A stretch of 64,000 nucleotides of DNA from Halobacterium jilantaiense (GCF_900110535.1 NZ_FOJA01000001.1:2081393-2145392); one strand, 5' to 3'; positions 44,379-52,873 are shown, numbered from the stretch's first letter. Numbers and translations are program-made. Notes: a model not told the origin generated them from the sequence alone.

Positions 44379-44755
44379 TGCGGGTCGCCATGGACGCCAA
44401 CGCGCTGATGCTGCCGGTCGAGCAGAACCTCCGGCTCTTCGAGGAGCTGGACGGCCTGCTCGGCGACTACGACGGCGTCGTCCCCCAGTCCGTCCGCGAG
44501 GAGCTGTCGGAGCTCCGCGCGGGCAACGGGGAGACGGCGACGGCGGCGAGCGTGGCGGCGGACCTGGCAGACCGGTGTGACACCGTCGAGACGGAGGAAT
44601 CGTACGCGGACGACGCGCTCCACGCGCTCGCGGCGGGCGGCGACGTGGACGCTGTCGCGACGAACGACGGCCCCCTGAAAGAGCGCGTGCTCGACGCGGG
44701 CGCGCCGGTAATTCATTTAAGGGGTCGGACGCAACTGACTATCACTCGACCATAG
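44378..44755 (+). CDS. PIN-domain protein (Fcf1/Nob1-like)
   Basis: 125 residues from the ATG of TGATG, so coupled to aif2g. [20 protein letters not shown] has the first acidic residue of PIN nucleases, with VPQSVREELSEL and ATNDGPLKERVLDAG supplying the later acidic/Thr-Asn site. Archaeal PIN proteins at this place are considered rRNA-processing (Fcf1/UTP24-like) rather than toxins; no antitoxin gene is present. Ends one base before the rpo7 start. Confidence 0.86.
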   Translation: MRVAMDANALMLPVEQNLRLFEELDGLLGDYDGVVPQSVREELSELRAGNGETATAASVAADLADRCDTVETEESYADDALHALAAGGDVDAVATNDGPLKERVLDAGAPVIHLRGRTQLTITRP

Positions 44756-45328
44756 ATGTACAAGCGAGCACGGCTGAAAGACACGATTGAGGTCCCACCC
44801 GAGCACCTCGGGGACGTCGGTCCGGACCTGGTGAAGCGACTGCTACAGGACAAACTCGAAGGGCGCATGGACGAGGACGTCGGCAGCGTCGTCACCGTCA
44901 CCGAGGTCCACGACCTCGGCGAGGGCGCGGTGCTGCCGAACCGTCCGGGCGTCTACTACGAGGCGGAGTTCGACGCCGTCACGTTCGAGCCCGAGATGCA
45001 GGAGGTCGTCGACGGCGAGGTCGTCGAGGTCGTCAGCTTCGGCGCGTTCGTCGGCATCGGGCCCGTTGACGGTCTGCTGCACGTCTCCCAGATCAGCGAC
45101 GAGTACCTGGCCTTCGACGAGGAGAACCAGCAGCTGGCCTCCCGAGAGTCGAACCAGATTCTCGGCACGGGTGACGCGGTGCGGGCGCGCATCGTCACCA
45201 AGAGCATCGACGAGCGCAACCCCCGGGAGTCCAAGATCGGGCTCACGGCGAAACAGCCCGGCCTCGGGAAGCACGGCTGGCTCCGCGAGACCCGCGAGCA
45301 GGAGCAAGCCAGCAGCGAGGGCCAATAG
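44756..45328 (+). CDS. rpo7: DNA-directed RNA polymerase subunit Rpo7 (RpoE1)
   Basis: 190 residues, normal length. MYKRARLKDTIEVPPEHLGD is the N-terminal tip domain that contacts the polymerase core. The S1/OB domain (about 80-165) contains VVEVVSFGAFVGIGPVDGLL and HVSQISDEYLAF. With Rpo4 it forms the RNA-binding stalk. Starts immediately after the PIN gene stop and ends directly before spt4. Confidence 0.97.
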   Translation: MYKRARLKDTIEVPPEHLGDVGPDLVKRLLQDKLEGRMDEDVGSVVTVTEVHDLGEGAVLPNRPGVYYEAEFDAVTFEPEMQEVVDGEVVEVVSFGAFVGIGPVDGLLHVSQISDEYLAFDEENQQLASRESNQILGTGDAVRARIVTKSIDERNPRESKIGLTAKQPGLGKHGWLRETREQEQASSEGQ

Positions 45329-45526
45329 ATGGCGTCGAACCGACTCGCGTGCCACGACTGCCACCGCATCGTGGAGCCCGACGAGGAGCGGTGTCCGCAC
45401 TGCCAGTCGAACAGCCTCACCGAGGACTGGGCGGGCTACGTGGTCGTCACGCACCCCGAGGAGTCCGAGATCGCGGAGAAGATGGAAGTCAGTGAGGCGG
45501 GCGAGTACGCGCTGAAGGTCCGCTGA
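45329..45526 (+). CDS. spt4: Transcription elongation factor Spt4
   Basis: 65 residues. ACHDCHRIVEPDEERCPHCQ gives the four-Cys zinc site, and GYVVVTHPEESEIAEKMEVS the Spt5-contact strand. Spt4 pairs with Spt5 (NusG-like) to keep archaeal RNA polymerase processive. Former name RpoE2. It abuts rpo7 without a gap. Confidence 0.96.
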   Translation: MASNRLACHDCHRIVEPDEERCPHCQSNSLTEDWAGYVVVTHPEESEIAEKMEVSEAGEYALKVR

Positions 45527-45528
45527 GC

Positions 45529-46056
45529 GTGAGCGACGCGGTCGCCACCCTCCCCGAGGAGGCGCGGGACGCGTTCAAGGACCCCGTTGGTCCGGTCTAC
45601 ACGGCCGCCGAGCGCCTGCTGGCGGACGCCGGCAGCCCGATTGTCACCGTGGGCGACGTGGTGACGTACCATCTGGTGGCGGCCGGACACACGCCGAAGG
45701 TCGCGGTAATCGATGGGCGGACGGAACGCGAGGCGGTCACCGACGAGGTCAGCGAGGGGCTGCCGCCCGCGGACGTCTCGGTGGCGAGCGATCCGGCGAC
45801 GGTCTCCCGGGACCTCCTCGACGCGCTCGTGACGGCCATCGACGGCGACGGCGAGACGGTCATCGAGGTCGACGGCGAGGAGGACCTCGCCGTGGTCCCT
45901 GCGGTGCTGGCGGTGCCCGAGGGCGCGAGCGTCGTCTACGGGCAGCCCGGCGAGGGAATGGTGCTGGCGACCGTCGACGCCGACCTCCGGTCGCGGATGC
46001 GTGAACTCGCCGAGCGCCTCGAGACGACCGAGGCGTTCTGGCGGCTCGTGGACTGA
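45529..46056 (+). CDS. GTP-dependent dephospho-CoA kinase (DUF359)
   Basis: 175 residues from GTG, two bases after the spt4 stop. [52 protein letters not shown] and [17 protein letters not shown] are the conserved blocks of DUF359, shown in archaea to phosphorylate dephospho-CoA with GTP in coenzyme A synthesis. It ends the first transcription unit; a new TATA box precedes rps24e. Confidence 0.92.
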   Translation: MSDAVATLPEEARDAFKDPVGPVYTAAERLLADAGSPIVTVGDVVTYHLVAAGHTPKVAVIDGRTEREAVTDEVSEGLPPADVSVASDPATVSRDLLDALVTAIDGDGETVIEVDGEEDLAVVPAVLAVPEGASVVYGQPGEGMVLATVDADLRSRMRELAERLETTEAFWRLVD

Positions 46057-46072
46057 GGCGGCGTGTCGAAAT

Positions 46073-46082
46073 GCTTTTACAG
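46073..46082 (+). promoter_or_regulatory. TATA-like box upstream of rps24e
   Basis: GCTTTTACAG lies about 36 nt before the rps24e ATG and is the only A/T-rich stretch in this gap. It would start a second unit, rps24e-rps27ae-kae1/bud32, inside the cluster. Confidence 0.5.
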
Positions 46083-46112
46083 ATTTCGCGCGCAAGTACG
46101 TCATAACTGACC

Positions 46113-46427
46113 ATGGAAATCGAGATTCTGGGGCAGGAGGACAACCCTCTGCTCCACCGGACCGAGGTCGACTTCGAGATCGTTCACGAGGACGCCAGCC
46201 CGTCGCGGCTGTCCGTTCGCGACAGCCTCGCGGCGAAGCTGGACAAGGACTCCGAGGAGGTTGTCGTCCAGAAGCTGGACACGAAGTTCGGGATGCGGAA
46301 GACCCGCGGCGAGGCGAAGGTCTACGACTCCCCGGCGGAGGCCGCCGAAATCGAGCACGACCACATGCTCGAACGGAACAAGATCGGCACCGAGGAGGAC
46401 GCCGACGCGGAGACGGAGGAGGCCTAA
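46113..46427 (+). CDS. rps24e: Small ribosomal subunit protein eS24
   Basis: 104 residues. [20 protein letters not shown], the [17 protein letters not shown] block and the acidic tail ([11 protein letters not shown]) are typical of haloarchaeal eS24. It binds the small subunit rRNA. Followed after 2 nt by rps27ae. Confidence 0.96.
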   Translation: MEIEILGQEDNPLLHRTEVDFEIVHEDASPSRLSVRDSLAAKLDKDSEEVVVQKLDTKFGMRKTRGEAKVYDSPAEAAEIEHDHMLERNKIGTEEDADAETEEA

Positions 46428-46429
46428 AG

Positions 46430-46564
46430 ATGGCGCGCGGCGACTACTACAACGACGACGGCACCACCGAGAAGGACATGTGCCCGCGCTGCGGCGACAC
46501 GTTCCTCGCGGACCACGGCGACCGGCAGGTCTGTGGGAAGTGCGGGTTCACCGAGTGGGAGTAG
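46430..46564 (+). CDS. rps27ae: Small ribosomal subunit protein eS31 (S27ae)
   Basis: 44 residues starting [20 protein letters not shown]. The two CxxC pairs CPRCGD and [10 protein letters not shown] form the zinc ribbon. In eukaryotes the homologue is fused to ubiquitin; here it stands alone. Encoded 2 nt after rps24e and 8 nt before kae1-bud32. Confidence 0.95.
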   Translation: MARGDYYNDDGTTEKDMCPRCGDTFLADHGDRQVCGKCGFTEWE

Positions 46565-46572
46565 CGACGTAG

Positions 46573-48210
46573 ATGCGCGTCGTCGGCGTCGAGGGCACCG
46601 CGTGGTGCGCGAGTGCAGCGCTGTACGACGCCGACGCTGATTCTGTCGTCATCGAGTCTGACGCGTACCAGCCGGACAGCGGCGGTATTCACCCGCGTGA
46701 GGCCGCCGAGCACATGCGGCAGGCGATTCCCCGAGTAATCGAGACGATTCTCGACGAGGCGGACGGTGACGTGGACGCGGTCGCGTTCTCCCGGGGGCCG
46801 GGCCTCGGCCCCTGCCTGCGCATCGTCGGGTCGGCGGCGCGCGCGCTCGCTCAGACGCTGGACGTGCCGCTGGTCGGCGTCAACCACATGGTGGCCCATC
46901 TCGAAATCGGGCGTCACGGGTCCGGGTTCGACGCGCCGGTCTGCCTGAACGCGAGCGGCGCGAACGCGCACGTGCTCGCGTACCGGAACGGCCGGTACCG
47001 CGTGCTCGGGGAGACGATGGACACCGGCGTCGGCAACGCCATCGACAAGTTCACGCGGCACGTCGGCTGGCAGCACCCCGGCGGCCCGAAGGTCGAGGCC
47101 CATGCGGCGGACGGCGAGTACACGGAGCTGCCGTACGTCGTGAAGGGGATGGACTTCTCGTTCTCGGGCATCATGAGCGCCGCCAAGCAGGCCGTCGACG
47201 ACGGCGTCCCCGTCGACGATGTCTGTCGGGGGCTGGAGGAGACGGTCTTCGCGATGCTCACGGAGGTCTCGGAGCGCGCGCTCGCGCTGACGGGTCGCGA
47301 CGAACTCGTCCTCGGTGGCGGCGTCGGGCAGAACGACAGGCTCCGGTCGATGCTCGCGGAGATGTGCGAGGCGCGCGGCGCGGAGTTCTACGCGCCCGAA
47401 CCCCGGTTCCTGCGGGACAACGCCGGAATGATTGCGGTGCTCGGTGCACGGATGGCCGAAGCCGGCGACACCCTCGACGTCGACGACTCCGCTATCGACT
47501 CGCACTTCCGGCCGGACGAGGTGCCGGTGACGTGGCGCGCGCCCGAGGCACCGCCGGCCCGCGAGGGGGCGGTCCGGCAGGGCGCGGAAGCCACCGTCAC
47601 CATCGAGGCCGACCGCGTCGTGAAAGAGCGCGTCCCGAAGCGCTACCGCCACGAGCGACTGGACGACCGCCTGCGGCGGGACCGCACCGTCCTCGAAGCC
47701 CGGTTGACGAGCGAGGCGCGGCGGCAGGGCGTCCCGACGCCGCTCGTCTGGGACGTCGACGTTCCCGAGGCGACCATCGAACTCCAGCACGTCGGCGACA
47801 GCGACCTCCGGGACGCCCTGAGCGAGCAGCGGGTCCGGGACGTGGGCCGGCACCTCGCTGCGATTCACCGCGCCGGGTTCGTGCACGGCGACCCGACGAC
47901 GAGAAACGTCCGGGTGGGTCCGCAGGACCCACCGAACGAGCGAACGGGGAGCAAAGCGACCCGTGAGCAACGGGTGGGTCCCGAAGACGACCGCACGTTC
48001 CTCATCGACTTCGGGCTCGGCTACTACACGGACGACGTGGAGGACTACGCGATGGACTGCCACGTCTTCGAGCAGAGCCTCGCGGGCACCGCGGACGACG
48101 CGGACGCGCTCGTGGCGGCGTTCGAGCAGTCCTACCGGACAGTCGGTGATTCGGCGGTGCTCGACCAACTGCGCGCCATCGAGGGTCGCGGGCGGTACCA
48201 GGACGACTGA
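46573..48210 (+). CDS. kae1-bud32: Fused Kae1-Bud32: tRNA t6A threonylcarbamoyltransferase and atypical kinase
   Basis: 545 residues. Kae1 (1 to about 320) has the metal motif NHMVAHLEIG with His105 and His109, and the ASKMT fold blocks GVEGTAWCASAAL and ELVLGGGVGQNDRL. Bud32 (about 335-545) has VVKERVPKRYRH (kinase Lys), the catalytic loop VHGDPTTRNV (Asp440) and DFG in FLIDFGLGYY (Asp479). As part of KEOPS it makes t6A37 of ANN-decoding tRNAs. Residues 447-466 between loop and DFG are an in-frame 20-residue insertion flanked by repeated RVGP, encoded by palindromic DNA. Confidence 0.95.
   Translation: MRVVGVEGTAWCASAALYDADADSVVIESDAYQPDSGGIHPREAAEHMRQAIPRVIETILDEADGDVDAVAFSRGPGLGPCLRIVGSAARALAQTLDVPLVGVNHMVAHLEIGRHGSGFDAPVCLNASGANAHVLAYRNGRYRVLGETMDTGVGNAIDKFTRHVGWQHPGGPKVEAHAADGEYTELPYVVKGMDFSFSGIMSAAKQAVDDGVPVDDVCRGLEETVFAMLTEVSERALALTGRDELVLGGGVGQNDRLRSMLAEMCEARGAEFYAPEPRFLRDNAGMIAVLGARMAEAGDTLDVDDSAIDSHFRPDEVPVTWRAPEAPPAREGAVRQGAEATVTIEADRVVKERVPKRYRHERLDDRLRRDRTVLEARLTSEARRQGVPTPLVWDVDVPEATIELQHVGDSDLRDALSEQRVRDVGRHLAAIHRAGFVHGDPTTRNVRVGPQDPPNERTGSKATREQRVGPEDDRTFLIDFGLGYYTDDVEDYAMDCHVFEQSLAGTADDADALVAAFEQSYRTVGDSAVLDQLRAIEGRGRYQDD
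47911..47981 (+). repeat. 60-bp palindromic in-frame insertion in the Bud32 kinase domain
   Basis: CGGGTGGGTCC occurs at 47911-47921 and 47971-47981, exactly 60 bp (20 codons) apart. Inside are GGTGGGTCC-GCA-GGACCCACC (47913-47933) and the 29-nt core 47940-47968 also found, reversed, at 26865-26893. Deleting one 60-bp unit restores NVRVGPEDDRTFLIDFG. Confidence 0.82.
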
Positions 48211-48279
48211 GCCGGGCCGCGGCCGACGCGACCCGACTTGAGCCCCAACTGATATGACCGCCGGCGTCGAAGTGAGGGT

Positions 48280-48555
48280 ATGGCCGAGAAACCCACCAGT
48301 GGGGAACTGTTCGGGGTGCCGTACAACTTCGAGCGCCCGAAACTCTCGAAGATGCTGTCGTCGTACTGGCAGCCCGGCGAGGGGATGCTCGTCGAGAAGC
48401 CGTTCGGCGTCGGCTACACGCTGAACCTCGCGAACTGGCGGTCGTGGATCGTGCTTGCGGTCGCGGGTGTGCTGCTCTACCAGCAGCAGGGGTCCGACGA
48501 AGACAGCGACGAGTCGGCGGTCGACGAGGCCGTCGAGGTCGTCGTCGACGACTAA
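48280..48555 (+). CDS. DUF5808-like small membrane protein
   Basis: 91 residues. GELFGVPYNFERPKLSKML and PFGVGYTLNLANWRSWIVLA match the haloarchaeal DUF5808 pattern of an FGVPYDW-like motif before one membrane helix (LAVAGVLLYQQQ). An acidic C-terminal tail follows. Function unknown. It lies between kae1-bud32 and rdgB in the same direction. Confidence 0.82.
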   Translation: MAEKPTSGELFGVPYNFERPKLSKMLSSYWQPGEGMLVEKPFGVGYTLNLANWRSWIVLAVAGVLLYQQQGSDEDSDESAVDEAVEVVVDD

Positions 48556-48593
48556 CCGACGCCATCTTCTCCCCGGAGTAAGAGTGCTCGGGC

Positions 48594-49148
48594 ATGAGCA
48601 CGCTCCGGTTCGTCACGACGAACGCCGGGAAGGTCCGGGAAGCCGAGGAGTACCTCGCGGGCCTGCGCAGCGTCGAACAGTTCGATTACGACTACACGGA
48701 AGTCCAGAGCGACGACCTCGCGACCATCGCCGCCGAGGGCGCGGCCGAAGCCTACGAGGCCAGCGAGGGCGACGCGCCCGTCATCGTCGACGACGCGGGG
48801 CTCTTCGTCCGGGACCTAGACGGCTTTCCGGGTCCGTACTCAGCGTACGTGGAGGACACGCTCGGCGTCGAGCGCGTCTGGGAGTTGGCCGAGGACCTCG
48901 ACGACCGCCGGGCCGCGTTCCGCTGTGTCGTCGCGTACACGGACGGCGAGACGACCGAGACGTTCGACGGCGCGGTTCAGGGTACTATCGTGGCACCCCG
49001 GGGCGACGGCGGCTTCGGCTACGACCCCATCTTCGAGCACGACGGCGCGACGTTCGCGGAGATGGAGACCGACCGGAAGAACGCGTTGAGCCACCGCGGC
49101 CGCGCGCTCGCGAAGCTCGCCGACTGGCTCGCCGACGGCGACACCTGA
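48594..49148 (+). CDS. rdgB: Non-canonical purine NTP pyrophosphatase (RdgB/HAM1 family)
   Basis: 184 residues. RFVTTNAGKVREAEEYL is the N-terminal nucleotide motif, VIVDDAGLFVRDLDGFPGPY the metal site, GGFGYDPIF and LSHRGRALAKL the conserved C-terminal motifs. It hydrolyses XTP, dITP and similar aberrant nucleotides to monophosphates, protecting DNA from deaminated purines. The stop directly abuts the stop of the convergent PIN-like gene. Confidence 0.95.
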   Translation: MSTLRFVTTNAGKVREAEEYLAGLRSVEQFDYDYTEVQSDDLATIAAEGAAEAYEASEGDAPVIVDDAGLFVRDLDGFPGPYSAYVEDTLGVERVWELAEDLDDRRAAFRCVVAYTDGETTETFDGAVQGTIVAPRGDGGFGYDPIFEHDGATFAEMETDRKNALSHRGRALAKLADWLADGDT

Positions 49149-49649
49149 TTACTCGCGGGGGTCGCGGTCGGGGCCCGGGTACTCGCCGCCGACGACAGTC
49201 GGGTACAGTCGCTCGGGGTCGAACAGCCGCGCGAACGCCGCCGGCGACTTCACGCTGACGTCCGCTCTCTTCGAGAGCATAGCGCCCGTCGCTGCGGACT
49301 GTAGCCGTCCGTCCATCGAGAGCACGTGGGCGGCGCTGCCGTGGACGGCGGCCGACAGCGCCGGGTGGTCGCCGTCCGGGTGGTCCACGACCGTCGCCAG
49401 CGCCTCGATGGTCTCGCGCCAGTCGCTTGCGAGGTCGTCGTCGGCGAGCGCGGCGACGACCGCTTCGGCGTCGTTGAGCAGTGGTTCGCTGGCGACGAGT
49501 GTCACCCAGTCGTGGGCGCGCACCACGTCCATGGCGTCTCGGGCGTCGCCGTCCACGAACAGGTCTGCGGCGAGCACGTCGGCGTCCGCTGCGAGCGCGG
49601 CGGGGTCGGGGCCGTCGCCGCTCGCGTCGCTCCGTCCTGCGTCAGTCAT
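49149..49649 (-). CDS. PIN-like domain protein
   Basis: 166 residues. LAADADVLAADLFVDGDARD is an N-terminal acidic helix with the Asp pattern of PIN nucleases. WVTLVASEPLLNDAEAVVAA and HVLSMDGRLQSAATGAML contain the later acidic residues. A conserved C-terminus (FARLFDPERLYPTVVGGEYP) follows. RNA or DNA cleavage is possible but unproven. The start overlaps the 34-aa ORF by 8 nt (ATGACTGA), so three genes are coupled in a row. Confidence 0.75.
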   Translation of the reverse strand: MTDAGRSDASGDGPDPAALAADADVLAADLFVDGDARDAMDVVRAHDWVTLVASEPLLNDAEAVVAALADDDLASDWRETIEALATVVDHPDGDHPALSAAVHGSAAHVLSMDGRLQSAATGAMLSKRADVSVKSPAAFARLFDPERLYPTVVGGEYPGPDRDPRE

Positions 49650-49746
49650 CGCTGCGGCGGTTCGCGAGCGCGTCCTGAACGTCCCCGACCGTCACACCGG
49701 CGTCCGCGGCTCGGTCGAAGAGCGCCCGCCAGTCGTGGTCGGGCAT
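49642..49746 (-). CDS. 34-aa coupled microprotein ORF
   Basis: MPDHDWRALFDRAADAGV, then TVGDVQDALANRRSDD: an amphipathic two-helix protein with haloarchaeal codon use. Its ATG shares one base with the lipoprotein stop (TGATG), and its stop overlaps the PIN-like start by 8 nt. Such exact coupling on both sides is unlikely by chance. I do not recognise a homologue with a known role; a partner of the PIN-like protein is an inference. Confidence 0.62.
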   Translation of the reverse strand: MPDHDWRALFDRAADAGVTVGDVQDALANRRSDD

Positions 49747-50513
49747 CACTTCGTCGCTGCCATCAGACGCCGGGTCTCCTCGCGGTACTCGTCCGGCGTC
49801 AGCCCGAGGTCGACGTCGACAGTGACGGTGATTGCGTCCGAGAGGTCGCGGGTCACGGTGTCGGCGTAGTTCTCGTCCGGGTAGGCACCACCGGCGACGA
49901 CGACGTAGTCGCCCTCGTTCCAGACCGCGACATCGCCGGCCACTTCGATTGCACCGACGTCGAGCGCGAACGTCTCACCGTCCGTGTCGAACTCGATGGT
50001 GCCGACTGGGAACTCGCCGCGGTACGTCGCCAGTCCCGGGTTCTTCCCGGAGTCCGTGGTGAACTCGGCCTCGCCGACGCGCTCGACGTTCTCGAGGCCC
50101 TGGTCGCGCATCTGCTGTTCGAACTGCGAGCGGGCCTGGCTCTCCACTTCGTTGACGACCTCCTTCTTGCCGATGTCCGCCGGGAGGTTGTTGAGGTTCG
50201 GGTCGAAGTTGATGTGTGAGGCCGCGTAGATGGCCATCGTCCCCTCGATGCGGTCGAGGGTCTTGTCCGTGACCTCCGACGCGAGCGCCGTGTCGCTGAA
50301 CAGCAGCGTGGTGGACTTCGCGGTGACGTTCACGGGGCCGTAGGACCGGTCGAGAACCGTCTCCTCGGTGCGGTCGGTCTGCTCCCAGCCGCCCTCGTCC
50401 AGCTGCTCGTCCGGGACCTCGGGCGGCGCGACCGTGCCGAGCGCGTTCGTACAGCCAGCCAGAGCGCCGAGCCCGACGACGCTCGCTCCCCCGATGAATC
50501 TGCGGCGGTTCAT
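49746..50513 (-). CDS. Tat-exported lipoprotein of the DUF6517 type
   Basis: 255 residues from MNRRRFIGGASVVGLGALAG, a Tat signal with lipobox LAGC. The mature domain contains VNVTAKSTTLLFSDTALASE, LNNLPADIGKKEVVNEVESQ and YRGEFPVGTIEFDTDGE, as in haloarchaeal DUF6517 lipoproteins anchored outside the cell. Role unknown. The first of a coupled trio with the 34-aa ORF and the PIN-like gene. Confidence 0.82.
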   Translation of the reverse strand: MNRRRFIGGASVVGLGALAGCTNALGTVAPPEVPDEQLDEGGWEQTDRTEETVLDRSYGPVNVTAKSTTLLFSDTALASEVTDKTLDRIEGTMAIYAASHINFDPNLNNLPADIGKKEVVNEVESQARSQFEQQMRDQGLENVERVGEAEFTTDSGKNPGLATYRGEFPVGTIEFDTDGETFALDVGAIEVAGDVAVWNEGDYVVVAGGAYPDENYADTVTRDLSDAITVTVDVDLGLTPDEYREETRRLMAATK

Positions 50514-50621
50514 ACACCTCTCTCCGTCGCTGCGCGCGTATGGGTGTTTTGGCCGGTGTAGGCCGTGCAACACGATGGTCTGTGTGTTCAGTCGACCGCC
50601 CCGGTCACTGGGTCGACGGCC

Positions 50622-51491
50622 TCACAGCGCGTCGTCGACAAGCGCGGCGAGGTCGGCCGCGGTGTCGTCGTCGACCGGGCGGTGCGGCGAGCGCACGGTG
50701 CCCGCGGGCGCGCCGCGGGAGCGCATCGCGGCTTTGAGCCCGGCGACGCCGTGGCCGGCCGTGACGGCGTGGTTGAGGTCGACGGCCGCGCGGTTCAGGT
50801 TACGTGCGCGGTCGTCGTCGCCGCTGCGGTGGGCGTCCAGTATCTCGCTGGCGACTTCGGGCGCGACGTTCGCGAGCGCCAGCACGCCGCCGTCCGCGCC
50901 GGCGTCCAGCGCGGGCGCGAACACGCCGCCGCTGCCGACCAGGAGGTCGAAGTCAGCGTCGGCGGTGCGAGCGCGCGTCCGCTGGAACGCGGCGAGGTCG
51001 CCCCCAGAGTCTTTCATTCCGGCGACGTTCGGGTGGTCGGCGAGGTCACCGGCCACCGCGGGCGGAAGCGTGTAGCCGGTGTACTTCGGGACGCTGTAGA
51101 GAAAGACCGGAATCGGGGCGTCGTCCGCGACTGCCCGGTAGTAGGCGGCCACGTCGTCGTCGCCGTGGTCGAAGTAGAACGGCGTGACGACGAGCGCGCC
51201 GTCGGCACCCGCGCCGGCCGCGCCCTCGGTAAGTTCGAGGGTCTCACGGAGACCGGGCGCACCCGTCCCGGCGAGCACGGGCACGTCGTCCGGCGCGGCG
51301 TCCGCGACCGTCTCGACGACGGCCGTGCGCTCGTCGGCCGTTAGCAGTTCCGCCTCGCTGTTCGACCCGCAGGGGACGAGAAAGTCCACGCCCCGGTCGG
51401 TCACCCACTCGGCGAGCGCGCCGAGCGCGTCGTGGTCCACGTCGCCGTCGTCGTCGAACGGTGTCGCCAGCGGTACGCCGAGTCCCTGCAT
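50622..51491 (-). CDS. DapA/NAL/KDG aldolase-family enzyme
   Basis: 289 residues from MQGLGVPLATPFDDDGDVDH. The Schiff-base Lys160 is in VAGMKDSGGDL, and Tyr132 in FLYSVPKYTGY. The substrate loop reads PCGSNSEAELLT rather than the GTTGE of true dihydrodipicolinate synthases. In haloarchaea this group includes the aldolase for 2-keto-3-deoxy(6-phospho)gluconate, so a sugar-acid aldolase is at least as likely as DapA. TATA-like ACTTAAATC lies about 60 nt upstream. Confidence 0.88.
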   Translation of the reverse strand: MQGLGVPLATPFDDDGDVDHDALGALAEWVTDRGVDFLVPCGSNSEAELLTADERTAVVETVADAAPDDVPVLAGTGAPGLRETLELTEGAAGAGADGALVVTPFYFDHGDDDVAAYYRAVADDAPIPVFLYSVPKYTGYTLPPAVAGDLADHPNVAGMKDSGGDLAAFQRTRARTADADFDLLVGSGGVFAPALDAGADGGVLALANVAPEVASEILDAHRSGDDDRARNLNRAAVDLNHAVTAGHGVAGLKAAMRSRGAPAGTVRSPHRPVDDDTAADLAALVDDAL

Positions 51492-51728
51492 GGGCCACCC
51501 ATCGACCCGCCGCCCGATGACGGTTGTGGTCGGCCGAACGTCTGACGCGGATTTAAGTACCGACAGCGAAACCGGCCGAGTGGACGCGCGACTCCTCCTC
51601 CCCCCGCGCGTCCGGCACTCTCCCACTCCCGCTTTCGATGTGGACCACGCCCGGCAGCGCTGCCGCTGCCGGGCCATACACACGCGGAGAACGACTGCGA
51701 CGCGGTTCGGCTCCGAGCGGCCGCTACG

Positions 51729-52685
51729 TCACCGTTCGAGGATGGTGCCGCCCGCGCCGACGGCGAGTTCGATGCTGCTGTCGACGGGCGTCACGGCCGT
51801 GAGGTTCTGGCCGGTCGGCGTCGCTTCCCGCGTCCAGCCGGCGCTGTCGCGGCGGTAGACCGCGCCGCCACCGCCGACCGTGAGCGCGTCGACGCCGTCG
51901 GCCTCCACGTCGCGCAGGCCGGCGTCGCCGGTGTCCTCGGGCGTCCACGACGAGCCGTTCCAGTTGTGCACCACGCCGCCGCCCGCGGAGACGGTGACGT
52001 CGCCGTCGCCGTCGCTGTCGACGCCGTAGAAGTTCACGTTCGCGTTCTCGATGCCGAGCTTCTCCCACGTCACGCCGTCGTCAGTGACGAAGACTGTCTT
52101 GTTGCCGTCGACGGCGTGCCCGGAGCGCGGGCCGTGGAAGTCGATGGCGTTGACGGCGCTCCCGCTCCCGGGCGTGACGTAGTCCCAGGTGCCGGTCGCG
52201 CCGTTCTCGAAGCTGTAGTATATCTTCCCCGAGTCGCCGGCGACGTAGACGTTCGCCGAGCCGGCTTCGCCCCGGACGGCGACCCCGTTGAAGTTGTTCG
52301 TGATGTCCATCGGCGCGGAGTGGCTGTACAGCGTCCGCGCGGGGATGTCGTACTCGCCGATAGCGCCGGAGGACCCGGCGAACCAGAGGCGGTCGCCGTC
52401 GTCGGTGACGTCCAGCCCGTGGAGGCTGTTCCCGTTGCCCGTCGGGCCGCCGTCGAGGAGCTTCCGCCAGCCGCGGTCCGTGCGCTCCAGGACGACGCCG
52501 CCGGCACCGACGGCGTACGCACCGTCGGCCGCGTAGGCGACGTCGTAGAGGGTGTTCCCGGTCGGGGTTTCTGCGACGGTCCAGCTGTCTCCGTCGGCGG
52601 CCGATACTGTCAGGGGGACGCCTGCGAGCGCGGCGGTCGCAGCGCCAGCGCCGCGCAGGAACGTCCGTCGTGTGTGGTCGGTCAT
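51729..52685 (-). CDS. Tat-exported YCF48/beta-propeller-like protein
   Basis: 318 residues from MTDHTRRTFLRGAGAATAAL, a Tat signal without an obvious lipobox Cys. The mature part has at least six repeats with GGVVLERTDRGWRKL, GNKTVFVTDDGVTWEKLG, GGGGAVYRRDSAGW and ending AVGAGGTILER, the strand pattern of BNR/YCF48-type beta-propellers. A cell-surface protein of unknown ligand. TATTAAG-like A/T sequence lies about 35 nt before the ATG. Confidence 0.82.
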   Translation of the reverse strand: MTDHTRRTFLRGAGAATAALAGVPLTVSAADGDSWTVAETPTGNTLYDVAYAADGAYAVGAGGVVLERTDRGWRKLLDGGPTGNGNSLHGLDVTDDGDRLWFAGSSGAIGEYDIPARTLYSHSAPMDITNNFNGVAVRGEAGSANVYVAGDSGKIYYSFENGATGTWDYVTPGSGSAVNAIDFHGPRSGHAVDGNKTVFVTDDGVTWEKLGIENANVNFYGVDSDGDGDVTVSAGGGVVHNWNGSSWTPEDTGDAGLRDVEADGVDALTVGGGGAVYRRDSAGWTREATPTGQNLTAVTPVDSSIELAVGAGGTILER

Positions 52686-52873
52686 TGGAATCGACCCGGG
52701 TGAGCCTGGGAGCGACACGAACTTAATACCGTCTTCGGTCGAACTGAGATAAACCCAGTTCAGGCGAATCAATCGGGTTCTGTCCTTGCGGTGGGGTCGA
52801 AACCCGGGTTGGGTCGCCGTGGCGACCCCCGCTGCCCGTAGCTTTACAACTGCGCGAGCCCCCCGTACAGGTA

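Noticed and set aside
44378-44755. PIN gene as a VapC toxin
   Set aside because: No antitoxin gene precedes it and its place in the aIF2-gamma/Rpo7 cluster is conserved in archaea, pointing to an RNA-processing role.
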